Positions 25,683 to 34,562 of a DNA stretch of 64,000 bases are shown here, in pieces. Every line of letters begins with the position of its first letter. The first letter of the stretch is position 1. Below the pieces are notes generated by a model. It saw nothing but the letters and a program-made list of their open reading frames with translations. It searched no databases and was not told the origin of the DNA. This DNA comes from Umezawaea endophytica (lineage in GTDB: Bacteria > Actinomycetota > Actinomycetes > Mycobacteriales > Pseudonocardiaceae): positions 1 to 64,000 of the forward strand of contig NZ_JANYMP010000016.1 in the NCBI RefSeq assembly GCF_025061645.1. Direction: 5' to 3'. The translations under genes were made by a program, and so were the position numbers.

Positions 25683-25882
25683 CGCGGTAACTCCTTCCCG
25701 GACGCCGTTCGGGACACCTGGCGCGGCACCGGGTCACGGGCCGCCGCCAGGTGCGCCGAGCAGGCGGTCGCCGAACGACCGCCGTGCGACGCGCCCCCGA
25801 GCACCGGAGGGGACGCGCCTGCTTTTCCGACGACCGGACCGGTCGCCGACCCCTCCGCTCCGACGCATCGCGTCCCGGTCAT
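25679..25882 (-). CDS. Possible small ORF, 67 aa, between giant ThuA gene and 53-aa ORF
   Basis: The frame opens with ATG at 25882, six bases past the stop of the giant ThuA protein. It closes with a TGA that overlaps the next ATG (ATGA, 25679-25682). An AGGAG sequence lies about 11 bases upstream. The sequence (for example VVGKAGASPPVLGGASHGG) is Gly/Ala/Ser/Arg-rich with no recognisable fold, so it may be a chance frame. The perfect chain of overlaps with both neighbours is the only support. Confidence 0.25.
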   Translation of the reverse strand: MTGTRCVGAEGSATGPVVGKAGASPPVLGGASHGGRSATACSAHLAAARDPVPRQVSRTASGKELPR

Positions 25883-25888
25883 CGCGCC

Positions 25889-28800
25889 CTACTCCTGTCG
25901 CAGGGCGGGCAGCGGACCGGACAGCGCGGCGATGAGCGCGTCGGTGTCGCGCACGAGCACACCACCGACCTCGGACACCTGGACGACCGCGAGCGCGCGG
26001 AACGTGCGCAGCTCGGCGATCGTCCTGGCGTCGTCGCCGTTCGCCTCGGCCTTGCGCACCTCGGTCAACCGGGTCTGGAGCGCGGCCGCGTCGGCCTGGC
26101 TCAGCCACCCGGTCACCTGGAAGCGGGTGATCAGGTTCGCCACGTCCCGGCTGGACGTGGTCACGCCGAAGGTGATCTCCTGCGTGGTCCGGTTGCCCGC
26201 CTGGTCGGTCGCCGCGACCACCAGCCGGTGGATGCCCAGCGACAGCTCGTAGAGCGGTTGCAGCGCACCGGATCGGTAGACCTCGCCGTCGAGCCTGCCG
26301 ACGGTGGTCCGCACGCCGGACGTGCTGTCGACGGCCTGCCAGCCGATCCGCAGGTCCTGGCTGTCGCCGTGGATCCGGCCGTCCGCGATGCCGGAGACCA
26401 GCAGCACCGGTGCCGTGCCGTCGATCTTCACCGTCGCGGCCCTGTCCGCCTCCACCGCGCCCGCGCGGTCCCTCGCCCGGTACAGCAGCGTGTGCGTGCC
26501 CTCGCCGGTGACCACGACCGGTGAGGTGTAAGCCGTCCAGGCGCCGCCGTCCAGCGCGTACTCGACCGACTCGACACCCGAACCGGCGTCGGTGGCGGTC
26601 AGCGCGACCGGGACCGCGCCCCGGTGCCACCCGCCGTCGCCGGGGTCGGCGAAGGTGGCCCTGGTGGACGGCGCGACCGTGTCGACCCGCACGTCGAGCG
26701 TTCTCGCGGTCTCGGTGTTGCCCGCCCGGTCGACGGACCGGTACCAGACGGTGTGGCCGCCCTCCGCGACCGCGACGGGAGCGGTGTACGGCGACCAGGG
26801 CCCACCGTCCACCGTGTACTCGGTGCGGTCGAGCGCCCGGTCGTCGGTCGCGGTGAGGACCACCGAGACCGGGCCGGTGAACCAGCCCGCCGGACCGGGC
26901 GCGGGCGGATCCGTGGCGGCGACCGTGACCGGCGGGGTCGTGTCCACGGCCTGGCCCCACGTCGGGTGGAAGAAGTCGAACCTCGCCGTCTTCGAGGCCG
27001 TCTGCCCGACGCCGAAGGCGTAGAGGCCCACCTTCGCCGAGCCGACGGCGGTGTTGACGACCGCGCCGACCTCCGTCCACGCCACACCGTCGGAGGACGC
27101 GTAGCCGCGGAACTCGGTGCCCTGCCTGGACAGTCGCAGCCACCGGACGCCCTGGTCCGCGACGATCTCCGGCTGCGGGTCCTGCACGACGTCGCCGATC
27201 TCGCCGCGCAGCTCGATCCGCCTGCTCACCGGCTGCCCCGGCTGGTTGGTGGTGACGAGGTCGAGCTTCACGTAGTCGCCGTCGTCGGCGTAGGCGATCA
27301 GGCCGCCCTGCTGGTAGGCCTCGTCGAACGCGCTCCCGTCGATCTTCGTGTCCAGGGTCCAGTCACCGGCGGGAGGGGTCTGGAGGATGAAGTTCCTCGG
27401 CGCGGAGTTGTCCCCGCCGAAGATGTCACCCCGGCTCGTGTCGATCTCCAGGTTCCCGCCCGCCAGCCGCGTGGCGGTCGGGTCCGGCCGCACGACGGTG
27501 TCCCACCGGCAGGTGTCCAGCGAGGGGCCGTCGAACTCGTCGGCGCCCGGCGTGCCCTGCTCGAGCTGGAACCAGTCGAACGCGGCGTCGACCACGGGCC
27601 GGTTCCCGGTGCTGGCCAACGACATCAGCCCGATCCGCGGGTTCGGGATGCCCGCGATCAGCTTGTCCACCTGCGGCATGGGCGTCCACGTCACGCCGTC
27701 GCGGGAGTGCGCGGCGGTCAGCCTGGTGCCGTCGCTGGTGAACCGGACGTGCGCGGTGTCCGGGTAGGCCGCGCCGAGCGGCGGGGTGTTGGAGTCCCCG
27801 ACCTCGTTGGGCACTCCCCGTTCCTCGCGGATGAACTGGAACCGCCGGTTGGCCGCGTCGTTCGTCCCGGCGGCGCTGAGCACCACCTTGGCGTAGTTGT
27901 CGTCGTCGCCGTAGAGCACCAGACCGGCCTGCTGGTAGGCGTTCCGGGCGACCAGGCTGACCTTCGTGGTGGCCTGCCACGGACCGGACGGCATGGGCTG
28001 CACGACGATGTTCGGCACCGGCGTGCTGTTGTCGCCGCCGTAGATCTCGCCGGTGGCGGTCGGGATGTGCAGCGCCCCGCCCGCGAGCCGGAGGTCCTGG
28101 TCCTCCCGCACGACCGACCAGCGGGAGCGGTCGAGCTGGGCGTCGCCGAACGCGTCGGACTTGCCCGAGAGGCAACCCGGACCGGCACCGTCCACGACGA
28201 CGTGCACGTGCCGCGTGCGGGCCGCGCCCTTCGAGTCGGTCACGGTGACGGTGGCGTCGTACTCGCCCGGCTGCTGGTAGGTGTGCTCGGCGTCGGCCGT
28301 CGTCGGCTTCGGCGCCCCCGCGACGCCGAAGTCCCACGCGTAGGTGAGCGGGGTGTCGCCCTCGGGGTCGGTCGCCGTGGCGTGGAAGGCCACCGCCAAC
28401 GGTGCCACGCCGCTGGTCGGGGTGGCGGTCGCGGTGACGTCGGGCCGCTGGTTGAGCGTCACGCCGCGACCGAGGAAGTCGACCCAGTTCACGTTGACCA
28501 GGCCGCCGCCGTCGTTGCTGCCGTCGGGTTTGCGGACCACGAAGAACAGCGGACCGCTGAGGGTGGGCGGCGGGCCGAGCCGCACCTCGAAGTCGCGGTA
28601 GCTCTGCCAGCCGCCGGTGGCGGGCACGTCGACCGCGCCCAGCAGCGGGCCGTCACCGGAGATGGCCCGGACCTCGATCCGACCGCCGCCCGACCCGGAC
28701 GCGGCCCGGAAGCGGACGCCGTCGATGCCGGACAGGCTGATCGGGTCGAACGTCCAGTAGTCCCCGTCCTCGATGCCGCCGATGTCCTGCCCGCCGCCCA

Positions 28801-31570
28801 GCGGGTCGGACGCGTCCTCCCGCACCAAACCGGCGTCCCCGCTGCCCGTGCCGCCCGTCACCCGGCCGGTGGTCGTGAAGTACTCGGCCTCCTTGCGCTT
28901 GGTGTGCAGCACGACCTGCGCGCGGCCGGTCAGCGGCCGGGCGCCGTCCGCGCCGCCGTGGTCGGTGTAGGAGGCCTCCAGGACGTAGAAGATGTCGTCG
29001 CCGTCGCTGTGGCCGGACGACAGGGTCGTCTGGACCTCGCCCTCGCACCCGGTGTACTGGTCCAGCGGGTGCCCGTGCGAGTCGTGGCCGAGGATCGCCT
29101 GGAGCCCCACCTCGGAGCACGCGACCGTGCCGTCCTCCGGGTCGGTGGCGGTGATCGAGTACCTGATCCGGTCGCCGAACTCGAACAGCCCGCCGTTGGG
29201 CGGCAGGACCAGCTCCACGGTCGGCGCGGTGTTGCCGACGGTGATCGGCACGCTGGCACTGGCGGACTTGCCGCCCGCGCCGGTCACGGTGAGCGTGGCG
29301 GTGAAGTTGCCGACGGCCGGGTAGGTGTGGACGGGGTTCGCCTCGGTCGAGTCGACCGCGCCGTCGCCCTGGAAGTCCCAGGCGTAGGTGATCTCGCCGC
29401 CGTCCGGGTCGCGCGAGCCGTCGCTGGAGAACCGGACCTCCAGCGGCGCCGGGCCGTTGGTCCGGTCCGCGCTCGCCTTCGCGACCGGCTCGCGGTTGCC
29501 CCGCACGTAGTCGATCCGGTAGATCCCGGAGTCGGTGTTGTCACCGCCGAAGCCCGAGCCCCACTCGATCAGGTACAAGGCACCGTCCGGGCCGAACTCG
29601 AAGTCCATCGGCTTCTTGAAGCCGAACGACGGGAAGATCCGGTTGACGTCGACCAGCTCGCCGCCGTCGGGCGTGAGCTGCATCGAGTACAGGTCGTCCT
29701 GCGTCCACTCGCCGAAGACGGCCTTGCCGTCCCAGTAGGCGGGCCACTTGCGGTCCGACGCCAGCTCCGGGTCGTACCGGTAGGTCGGGCCCGCCATCGG
29801 CGCGCCGCCCGCCAGTTCGGGGAACGCCGGGTCGGGGTTGTAGTGGTAGTAGGCCGTCGCGGCGAGCGCTGGCGGCAGGTCGGTCAGCCCGGTGTTGTTG
29901 GGCGAGGTGTTCTTCGGCGCGGCGCAGTCGAACGCGGCACCGGACGCGCCCGTGGCGAAGTCGTGTTCCACGTAGGGCTTGTTGTTCCCCACGCAGTAGG
30001 GCCAGCCGTAGTTGCCCGCCCCGTTGAGGATGGTCCACTCCACGGTGTTCTCCGGGCCGCGGGTCGGCGAGGCGGTGCTCGCGTCCGGCCCGTAGTCGGC
30101 GACGAGCAGCTTGTGCGTCTTCGGGTCCACCCCGACGCGGAACGGGTTGCGGAAGCCCATCGCGTAGATCTCCGGCCGGGTCTTCGCCGTGCCGGGCGGG
30201 AACAGGTTGCCCGCGGGCACGGTGTAGGTGCCGTCGTCCTCCGGGTGGATGCGCAACACCTTGCCGCGCAGGTCGTTCGTGTTGCCCGAGGTGCGCTGGG
30301 CGTCCCACGTGGACCGGCCGGAACGCTCGTCGATCGGCGTGTAGCCGTCGGAGGCGAACGGGTTGGTGTTGTCGCCGTTGGCCAGCCACAGATCACCGGT
30401 CGACCGGTCGAACGCCATGCCGCCGCCGTGGTGGCAGCACTCGGCGCGCTGCACCGGCACGTCCAGCACGACCTCCTCGCTGGCCGGGTCGAGCGTGTCG
30501 TCGGCGCGGATCGTGAAGCGGGACAACCGGTCCACGTCGACGCCCGGCGGCGAGTGGTAGAGGTACACCCACCGGTTGGTGGCGAAGTCGGGGTCGAGCG
30601 CGAGCCCGAGCAGGCCGCTCTCGTTGGCGGTGAACACGTCCAGGCGTCCGACGGTCGCCAGGCCGCCGCCGTTGGGGCGGATGACCTTGATCTCGCCGAG
30701 CCGGTCGACGTAGTAGACCCGGCCGTCCGGCGCGACCTCCAGCATCATCGGGTTGGAGGTGTTGTCGTCCAGGGTGACCTTCTCGAACCCGCTGTCCAGG
30801 TCGGCCGCGCAGTCGGCCTGCTCGACGCCCGCCGCGGTGCGCAGGCCGCCGAGCAGGTGGGCCAGGAACAGCGGGTCGGAGAACGACTCGGCGGTGTGGC
30901 CGAGGCCGGTGTACCAGGACCGGCCGCCGTCGTGGTCGCGACACCAGGAGATCGGGTGGTCCGCGCCCATCGTGCCGCCGGTGTAGGTCTTCTCGTCCAG
31001 CGACGCCAGCACGTGCGAGGTGCCGCGCGGGTTCGTGCGGAAGTCGTACCACTCGTCGGAGCGGCTCCACCGGCTCGGCAGGCCCGCCGTCGACGGGTGC
31101 GCCGGGTCCTCGACCTTCACGGTCGCCCGCTGCGGCGCGGGGTGCTGCTTGAAGTACGCGCCCACGAGTTGGCCGTACCAGGCCCAGTCGTACTCGGTGT
31201 CGGACGCCGCGTGCACGCCCGCGTACCCGCCGCCGTTCCGCACGTACCGCTCGAAAGCGGCCTGCTGCGCGGGATCCAGCACGTCGCCGGTGGTGGACAG
31301 GAACACGACCACCTGGAACCTCGCCAGGTTCTCGTCGGTGAACGCCCCCGCGTCCTCGGTCGCGACCACGTCGAAGTGGTGCTCGACGCCGAGGGCCTGG
31401 ATCGCCGCGACGCCCGCGGGGATCGAGTCGTGCCGGAACCCGGCCGTCTTGCTGAACACGAGCGCGCCGAACTCCGCGTGCCTGGCCGACGAGCGCGCGA
31501 GCGCCGACGCCGTGCCGCCGCCGAAACCGATCAGCGCGGCCAGTACCAGGACCAGTACCCGTCGAACCAC
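25889..31570 (-). CDS. Giant secreted ThuA / PQQ-type propeller / PKD / LamG-like / Ig / FIMAH protein, 1893 aa
   Basis: Approximate domain order: signal peptide 1-30. ThuA 35-255 (FSKTAGFRHDSIPAG, GGYAGVHAASDTEYDW). Sugar-dehydrogenase-like propeller 260-685 (NESGLLGLALDPDF, NTNDLRGKVLRI, GFRNPFRVGVDP). PKD 690-775 (YAWDFQGDGAVDSTEANP). Ig-like 780-890. CBM6-like 892-1030. A second PKD 1038-1127. Two LamG/DUF1349-like lectin folds 1130-1341 and 1343-1537 (NAYQQAGLVLYGDDDNYAK, EAYQQGGLIAYADDGDYVK). Three Ig-like repeats with VDGGPWSPYTAPV and LDGGAWTAYTSPV, 1543-1805. A FIMAH-like C-terminus 1808-1893. I chose GTG at 31570 because GGAGGGG stands about 8 bases upstream and a signal peptide follows. 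The enzyme modules are shared with the two downstream secreted proteins. Likely role: extracellular binding and modification of glycans. Confidence 0.85.
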   Translation of the reverse strand: MVRRVLVLVLAALIGFGGGTASALARSSARHAEFGALVFSKTAGFRHDSIPAGVAAIQALGVEHHFDVVATEDAGAFTDENLARFQVVVFLSTTGDVLDPAQQAAFERYVRNGGGYAGVHAASDTEYDWAWYGQLVGAYFKQHPAPQRATVKVEDPAHPSTAGLPSRWSRSDEWYDFRTNPRGTSHVLASLDEKTYTGGTMGADHPISWCRDHDGGRSWYTGLGHTAESFSDPLFLAHLLGGLRTAAGVEQADCAADLDSGFEKVTLDDNTSNPMMLEVAPDGRVYYVDRLGEIKVIRPNGGGLATVGRLDVFTANESGLLGLALDPDFATNRWVYLYHSPPGVDVDRLSRFTIRADDTLDPASEEVVLDVPVQRAECCHHGGGMAFDRSTGDLWLANGDNTNPFASDGYTPIDERSGRSTWDAQRTSGNTNDLRGKVLRIHPEDDGTYTVPAGNLFPPGTAKTRPEIYAMGFRNPFRVGVDPKTHKLLVADYGPDASTASPTRGPENTVEWTILNGAGNYGWPYCVGNNKPYVEHDFATGASGAAFDCAAPKNTSPNNTGLTDLPPALAATAYYHYNPDPAFPELAGGAPMAGPTYRYDPELASDRKWPAYWDGKAVFGEWTQDDLYSMQLTPDGGELVDVNRIFPSFGFKKPMDFEFGPDGALYLIEWGSGFGGDNTDSGIYRIDYVRGNREPVAKASADRTNGPAPLEVRFSSDGSRDPDGGEITYAWDFQGDGAVDSTEANPVHTYPAVGNFTATLTVTGAGGKSASASVPITVGNTAPTVELVLPPNGGLFEFGDRIRYSITATDPEDGTVACSEVGLQAILGHDSHGHPLDQYTGCEGEVQTTLSSGHSDGDDIFYVLEASYTDHGGADGARPLTGRAQVVLHTKRKEAEYFTTTGRVTGGTGSGDAGLVREDASDPLGGGQDIGGIEDGDYWTFDPISLSGIDGVRFRAASGSGGGRIEVRAISGDGPLLGAVDVPATGGWQSYRDFEVRLGPPPTLSGPLFFVVRKPDGSNDGGGLVNVNWVDFLGRGVTLNQRPDVTATATPTSGVAPLAVAFHATATDPEGDTPLTYAWDFGVAGAPKPTTADAEHTYQQPGEYDATVTVTDSKGAARTRHVHVVVDGAGPGCLSGKSDAFGDAQLDRSRWSVVREDQDLRLAGGALHIPTATGEIYGGDNSTPVPNIVVQPMPSGPWQATTKVSLVARNAYQQAGLVLYGDDDNYAKVVLSAAGTNDAANRRFQFIREERGVPNEVGDSNTPPLGAAYPDTAHVRFTSDGTRLTAAHSRDGVTWTPMPQVDKLIAGIPNPRIGLMSLASTGNRPVVDAAFDWFQLEQGTPGADEFDGPSLDTCRWDTVVRPDPTATRLAGGNLEIDTSRGDIFGGDNSAPRNFILQTPPAGDWTLDTKIDGSAFDEAYQQGGLIAYADDGDYVKLDLVTTNQPGQPVSRRIELRGEIGDVVQDPQPEIVADQGVRWLRLSRQGTEFRGYASSDGVAWTEVGAVVNTAVGSAKVGLYAFGVGQTASKTARFDFFHPTWGQAVDTTPPVTVAATDPPAPGPAGWFTGPVSVVLTATDDRALDRTEYTVDGGPWSPYTAPVAVAEGGHTVWYRSVDRAGNTETARTLDVRVDTVAPSTRATFADPGDGGWHRGAVPVALTATDAGSGVESVEYALDGGAWTAYTSPVVVTGEGTHTLLYRARDRAGAVEADRAATVKIDGTAPVLLVSGIADGRIHGDSQDLRIGWQAVDSTSGVRTTVGRLDGEVYRSGALQPLYELSLGIHRLVVAATDQAGNRTTQEITFGVTTSSRDVANLITRFQVTGWLSQADAAALQTRLTEVRKAEANGDDARTIAELRTFRALAVVQVSEVGGVLVRDTDALIAALSGPLPALRQE

Positions 31571-31619
31571 AACCCAACCCCTCCCTCGGAGCGTCCGGAC
31601 AGGACGGTTCGCTCCCCCG

Positions 31620-32921
31620 TCACCCGCTGCCGGTCGCGCTGACCCGTGCCGCGGACCGGATCGGCACGATCGCCGGGTCGTCGAAGACCGCCTCCAGCGC
31701 CGCGTTCGCGCCACCCCGCGAGGCGGCGGCGAAGCCGAGCGTCGACAGCTCCACCCGGCAGCCGCCGATGTCCGGCGCGATCACGCGGGCCCGCAGCTCG
31801 GCCCTCATCGGGCCGAGCAGGTACGGGCCCAGGCAGGCGAAGTAGCCACCGAGGACCACCGCCCGCGGGTTGACGAAGTTGATCAGGATCGCGGCGCCGA
31901 CGCCGAGCCCGGCGCCGACCCGCTCCAGCGCGTCGAGCGTGCGCCGGTCACCGGTCTCCGCCCGGCAGCGGATCATGTCGAGCCGCTGGTCGAGGCCGAG
32001 CGCCGGGTCGCTGACCGGGTCGTCGGCGTCCGCGGCGAGCCGGAGCATCCCGGCCATCCCGACCAGCGTCTCCCAGCAGCCCCGACGGCCGCAGCCGCAC
32101 TCGTGGCCCGCCGGGTCGAGCTGGATGTGCCCGACCTCGCCGGAGAACCCCTCAGCGCCACCGAGGAGCCGCCCGCCGGAGATCACCCCGGCCCCGACGC
32201 CCATCCCGCCGGTCAGGTGGACCAGGTCGGCGGTGCCCGCGACGCCGCCCATCGCGTGCTCGCCCAGCGCCGCGAGGTTCGCGTCGTTGGCGACCCGGAT
32301 CGGCATCGGGTGCTCGGCGAGCGGTCCGGTGAGCCGGTCGGCCAGCCCGCGCACCACGGGCACGTCCCGCCAGCGCAGGTTCGGGGCGAACGCGACGACC
32401 CCGGCCGCCACGTCGACCAGCGCCGGGATGGCGACGGTCACGCCGACGGGCAGCACGTCGCGGCGCTCGCACTCCCTGATGGCGCGGGAGGTCAGCCCTG
32501 CCACGGCGTCCAGCACGTCCTCCGGCGGCAGCGACGGCACGTCCAGCGCGACGCGCTGCTCGAAGAGCACCGTGCTGGTCAGGTCGAGCACCACCGCGGT
32601 CAGGTAGTCGACGTTGACCTCGACGCCGATCCCGCCGACGCACCGCCCGTCCAGCGCGACGTCCTTGCCCGGCCTGCCGACCGCGCCCGCCCGGTGCGGC
32701 TCGCCCTCGCGGACCAGGCCGCGGTCGACGAGTTCGGCGACCAGGCTCGACACGGTGGCCTTGTTCAGCCCGGTGTCGGCCGCGATGCCCGCTCGGGAGC
32801 GGGAGCCGCGGGCGCCGAGGTGCCGCAGCACCAGCGCGAGGTTGCTGCGGCGCACGGCGGCCTGGTCGGCGGGCTGCGCCGAGGCCAGAGATCGGAGGAC
32901 TGGGGAAGGGTGCACGGTCAC
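31620..32921 (-). CDS. ROK-family transcriptional regulator
   Basis: The 433-aa product has an N-terminal winged helix (RSNLALVLRHLGARGSRSRA; GLNKATVSSLVAELVDRGLV) and a ROK sugar-kinase-like body. The zinc-binding signature CGCGRRGCWE is intact. Ligand-site residues appear in ANDANLAALGEHAMG and EGFSGEVGHIQLDPAGHE. ROK repressors of this length sense sugars or sugar phosphates. It lies 49 bases upstream of the giant ThuA gene on the same strand and is the likely local regulator of the sugar operon. GTG at 32921 is used; a second GTG two codons later is equally possible. Confidence 0.9.
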   Translation of the reverse strand: MTVHPSPVLRSLASAQPADQAAVRRSNLALVLRHLGARGSRSRAGIAADTGLNKATVSSLVAELVDRGLVREGEPHRAGAVGRPGKDVALDGRCVGGIGVEVNVDYLTAVVLDLTSTVLFEQRVALDVPSLPPEDVLDAVAGLTSRAIRECERRDVLPVGVTVAIPALVDVAAGVVAFAPNLRWRDVPVVRGLADRLTGPLAEHPMPIRVANDANLAALGEHAMGGVAGTADLVHLTGGMGVGAGVISGGRLLGGAEGFSGEVGHIQLDPAGHECGCGRRGCWETLVGMAGMLRLAADADDPVSDPALGLDQRLDMIRCRAETGDRRTLDALERVGAGLGVGAAILINFVNPRAVVLGGYFACLGPYLLGPMRAELRARVIAPDIGGCRVELSTLGFAAASRGGANAALEAVFDDPAIVPIRSAARVSATGSG

Positions 32922-32943
32922 CGCCGGTTAGTCGGTCGGATCA

Positions 32944-32972
32944 ACGAATCGCGCCACTCGAATGCTTGTCAA
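32944..32972 (-). promoter_or_regulatory. Candidate promoter for ROK/sugar operon
   Basis: On the minus strand, TTGACA (32972-32967) is followed after 17 bases by ATTCGT (32949-32944). The -35 is consensus and the -10 is weak. It ends 23 bases before the ROK start codon, a sensible position. A short CGGGT-AACG-ACCCG dyad just upstream may be an operator. Confidence 0.4.
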
Positions 32973-33280
32973 CTACCGATTTCGTGCGGGTAACGACCCG
33001 TGAATTAAGGCTCAGCCGGTCCCGCACAAGCAACAGTTCACGTCCCCATGTCCCACTAATGGAGTAGTCATTAGCGTGCCGCCGGACGTACGGCGACCGC
33101 GGACGTCCAGAACTAGTCCACCCAGCCCAGCACTCCTTGCTCCATCGGGAATTTCCGGTCGTCAGACTGCTTGACGCGGTTCTGACCACGCGCTATACAG
33201 GATCGATTAGGCTGGGCACTGGACTAATTCGACTCGACAGAAAGCGCGCCAACGCATTGTCGTGCCGCCTATTGACAACG
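32973..33280. other. Lower-GC intergenic region upstream of ROK gene
   Basis: This stretch is clearly more AT-rich than the genes around it. It holds a small dyad CTAATG-7-CATTAG at 33056-33074 and the plus-strand promoter candidate at 33171-33199. I see no gene in it on either strand. Confidence 0.5.
33171..33199 (+). promoter_or_regulatory. Near-consensus sigma-70-type promoter, plus strand
   Basis: TTGACG at 33171-33176, a 17-base spacer and TATACA at 33194-33199 make the best plus-strand promoter match in the region. Transcription would start near 33206 and read rightward into the doubtful ORF at 33281 and on to the gene at 33987. Confidence 0.5.
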
Positions 33281-33781
33281 ATGTCACCATTTCCTGGGAC
33301 TTCCATGCCGTCACGAATTCCAGCCTTGCGCTCCGAACTCCCACTCGTCGCGGCCACACCGGGCTTGCCAGCGGTCCCACAACCCGGCCCAGAACTCTCG
33401 ACGCACCCGTCCGACGTGGTGGAGCCCTTCATTAGCACCGGCGGTGGAGGCCAACACGTCGGATCGATGCACACCTCCCCGGCGCAGTCGCCCCGACCGG
33501 AGCCGAGGAGGTGGTCGGCCCCACTCCGCGCTGTACCACTCCCCGACACGGGGTCGCACGGCACCGTGGTTAGCGCTTACCAGTTCGCGGTGACCGTGAC
33601 GAATCAGTCGGGCAACACGTGGAGAACGGTTTCGGCAACGGTGCCCGACGCGGGTCTGGCGCACCGACGGGACGACCGGACGGATTTTCGACTCGCCCCG
33701 GCCGGTCCGGTCACCATTCACCAGGTCACGGCCCACCTCGGCCGACCGGGAACGCCGCCGGTCGGCCCGCGCGACCGGTAG
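33281..33781 (+). CDS. Doubtful ORF, 166 aa
   Basis: This frame lies downstream of the near-consensus promoter. The first 95 residues are Pro/Ser-rich (PGLPAVPQPGPELS) without a fold. The segment AYQFAVTVTNQSGNTWRTVS has the alternating pattern of an extracellular Ig-like or CBM2-like strand pair, and the rest tails off. No convincing ribosome site precedes ATG at 33281 or ATG at 33305. Third-position GC is moderately high, which supports but does not prove coding. It may be a decayed secreted-protein gene. An opposing minus-strand frame over the same bases is no better. Confidence 0.3.
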   Translation: MSPFPGTSMPSRIPALRSELPLVAATPGLPAVPQPGPELSTHPSDVVEPFISTGGGGQHVGSMHTSPAQSPRPEPRRWSAPLRAVPLPDTGSHGTVVSAYQFAVTVTNQSGNTWRTVSATVPDAGLAHRRDDRTDFRLAPAGPVTIHQVTAHLGRPGTPPVGPRDR

Positions 33782-33986
33782 CACCTGGTCAGGGAGGGTC
33801 ACAGGTGGTAGAAGAACACCTAGCGACTGCTCCAACCGAGGTCAGGGCCATGCCGGAAAAACTGGTGCGAACGAACCAGTCCCACCCTGCGTATCTAACC
33901 AAGACACCGGCGTACCACTTCATCACCCGGTTGTGGCACGATTCCGGCCACCACTCGCGCCGGCAGCGCATGACGGAAGGAGCCAG

Positions 33987-34505
33987 GTGAACGCCCGTAC
34001 CGAGCAGGTCGACGATCTCCAGCTCGTCGCGCTACCCAGCGCGGTGAACTGCGCTGAACTCTTCGCGCGGTTCTCACTGGCCGAATGGTCCTTGCGCCCC
34101 ATGCAGGACGAGGCCGCGCACGTGCTGGGCAACCTGGTCGCGTCCGTCGTGGACACCGCCAACCACCGGGCGCCCCGGTTCATCACCCTGCGCCTGCGGC
34201 TGTCCGGCAACATGCTGATCCTCGAGGTCGAGATCGACCCGTACGCCCCGAAACCCGCGCCCACCAACGCGCTCAAGGGCAGGCACGCGGGCATCCTGCA
34301 ACTGGACGACGGCTGCACGCTCCTCTGGTGCGAGATGCCGCTGCCGACCGGCATGACCGCCTCGGCCGTCCCGCTCCCCCGCCGCGAACCCCGCCGCTCC
34401 CCCGCGGCCGAGGGCCTGCCGCCGGAGGCCACGGAGGTCGACCCGCAGGTCATGGAGCGCCTGCTCTACGGCCTCGGCGGTTCGCAGGGCTGGCAAGCCG
34501 ACTAG
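33987..34505 (+). CDS. Degenerate HATPase / anti-sigma-like protein
   Basis: The 172-aa product has the topology of the RsbW-type ATP-binding fold. It shows CAELFARFSLAEWSLRPMQD, then VLGNLVASVVDTANHRAP in the place of the N-box helix, then ITLRLRLSGNMLILEVEID in the place of the DxGxG strand. The ATP-binding Asn and Gly residues are largely missing, so it probably does not bind ATP normally. It may act as a partner-switch or structural regulator. The GTG at 33987 is preceded by GGAAGGAG with a 4-base spacer. It is convergent with the PKS operon and separated from it by a bidirectional stem-loop. Confidence 0.65.
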   Translation: MNARTEQVDDLQLVALPSAVNCAELFARFSLAEWSLRPMQDEAAHVLGNLVASVVDTANHRAPRFITLRLRLSGNMLILEVEIDPYAPKPAPTNALKGRHAGILQLDDGCTLLWCEMPLPTGMTASAVPLPRREPRRSPAAEGLPPEATEVDPQVMERLLYGLGGSQGWQAD

Positions 34506-34514
34506 ACCGCTCCC

Positions 34515-34557
34515 CACCCGTGCCCGTCTCCGACCTCGTCGGGGGCGGGCACGGGTG
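34515..34557. terminator. Bidirectional stem-loop between convergent genes
   Basis: CACCCGTGCCCG at 34515-34526 pairs perfectly with 34546-34557 (12 bp) around a 19-base loop. It lies between the stop of the HATPase-like gene (34505, plus) and the stop of the PKS-glycosyltransferase gene (34563, minus). Confidence 0.65.
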
Positions 34558-34562
34558 TGTTC

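Noticed and set aside
26624-31642. 1672-codon plus-strand ORF
   Set aside because: It is an Arg/Val/Ala-rich mirror of the giant ThuA gene. The opposite strand has clear domains, signal peptide and ribosome site.
33311-33835. 174-codon minus-strand ORF
   Set aside because: Arg-rich without recognisable pattern; the plus-strand frame has a promoter and is a slightly better candidate, though still doubtful.
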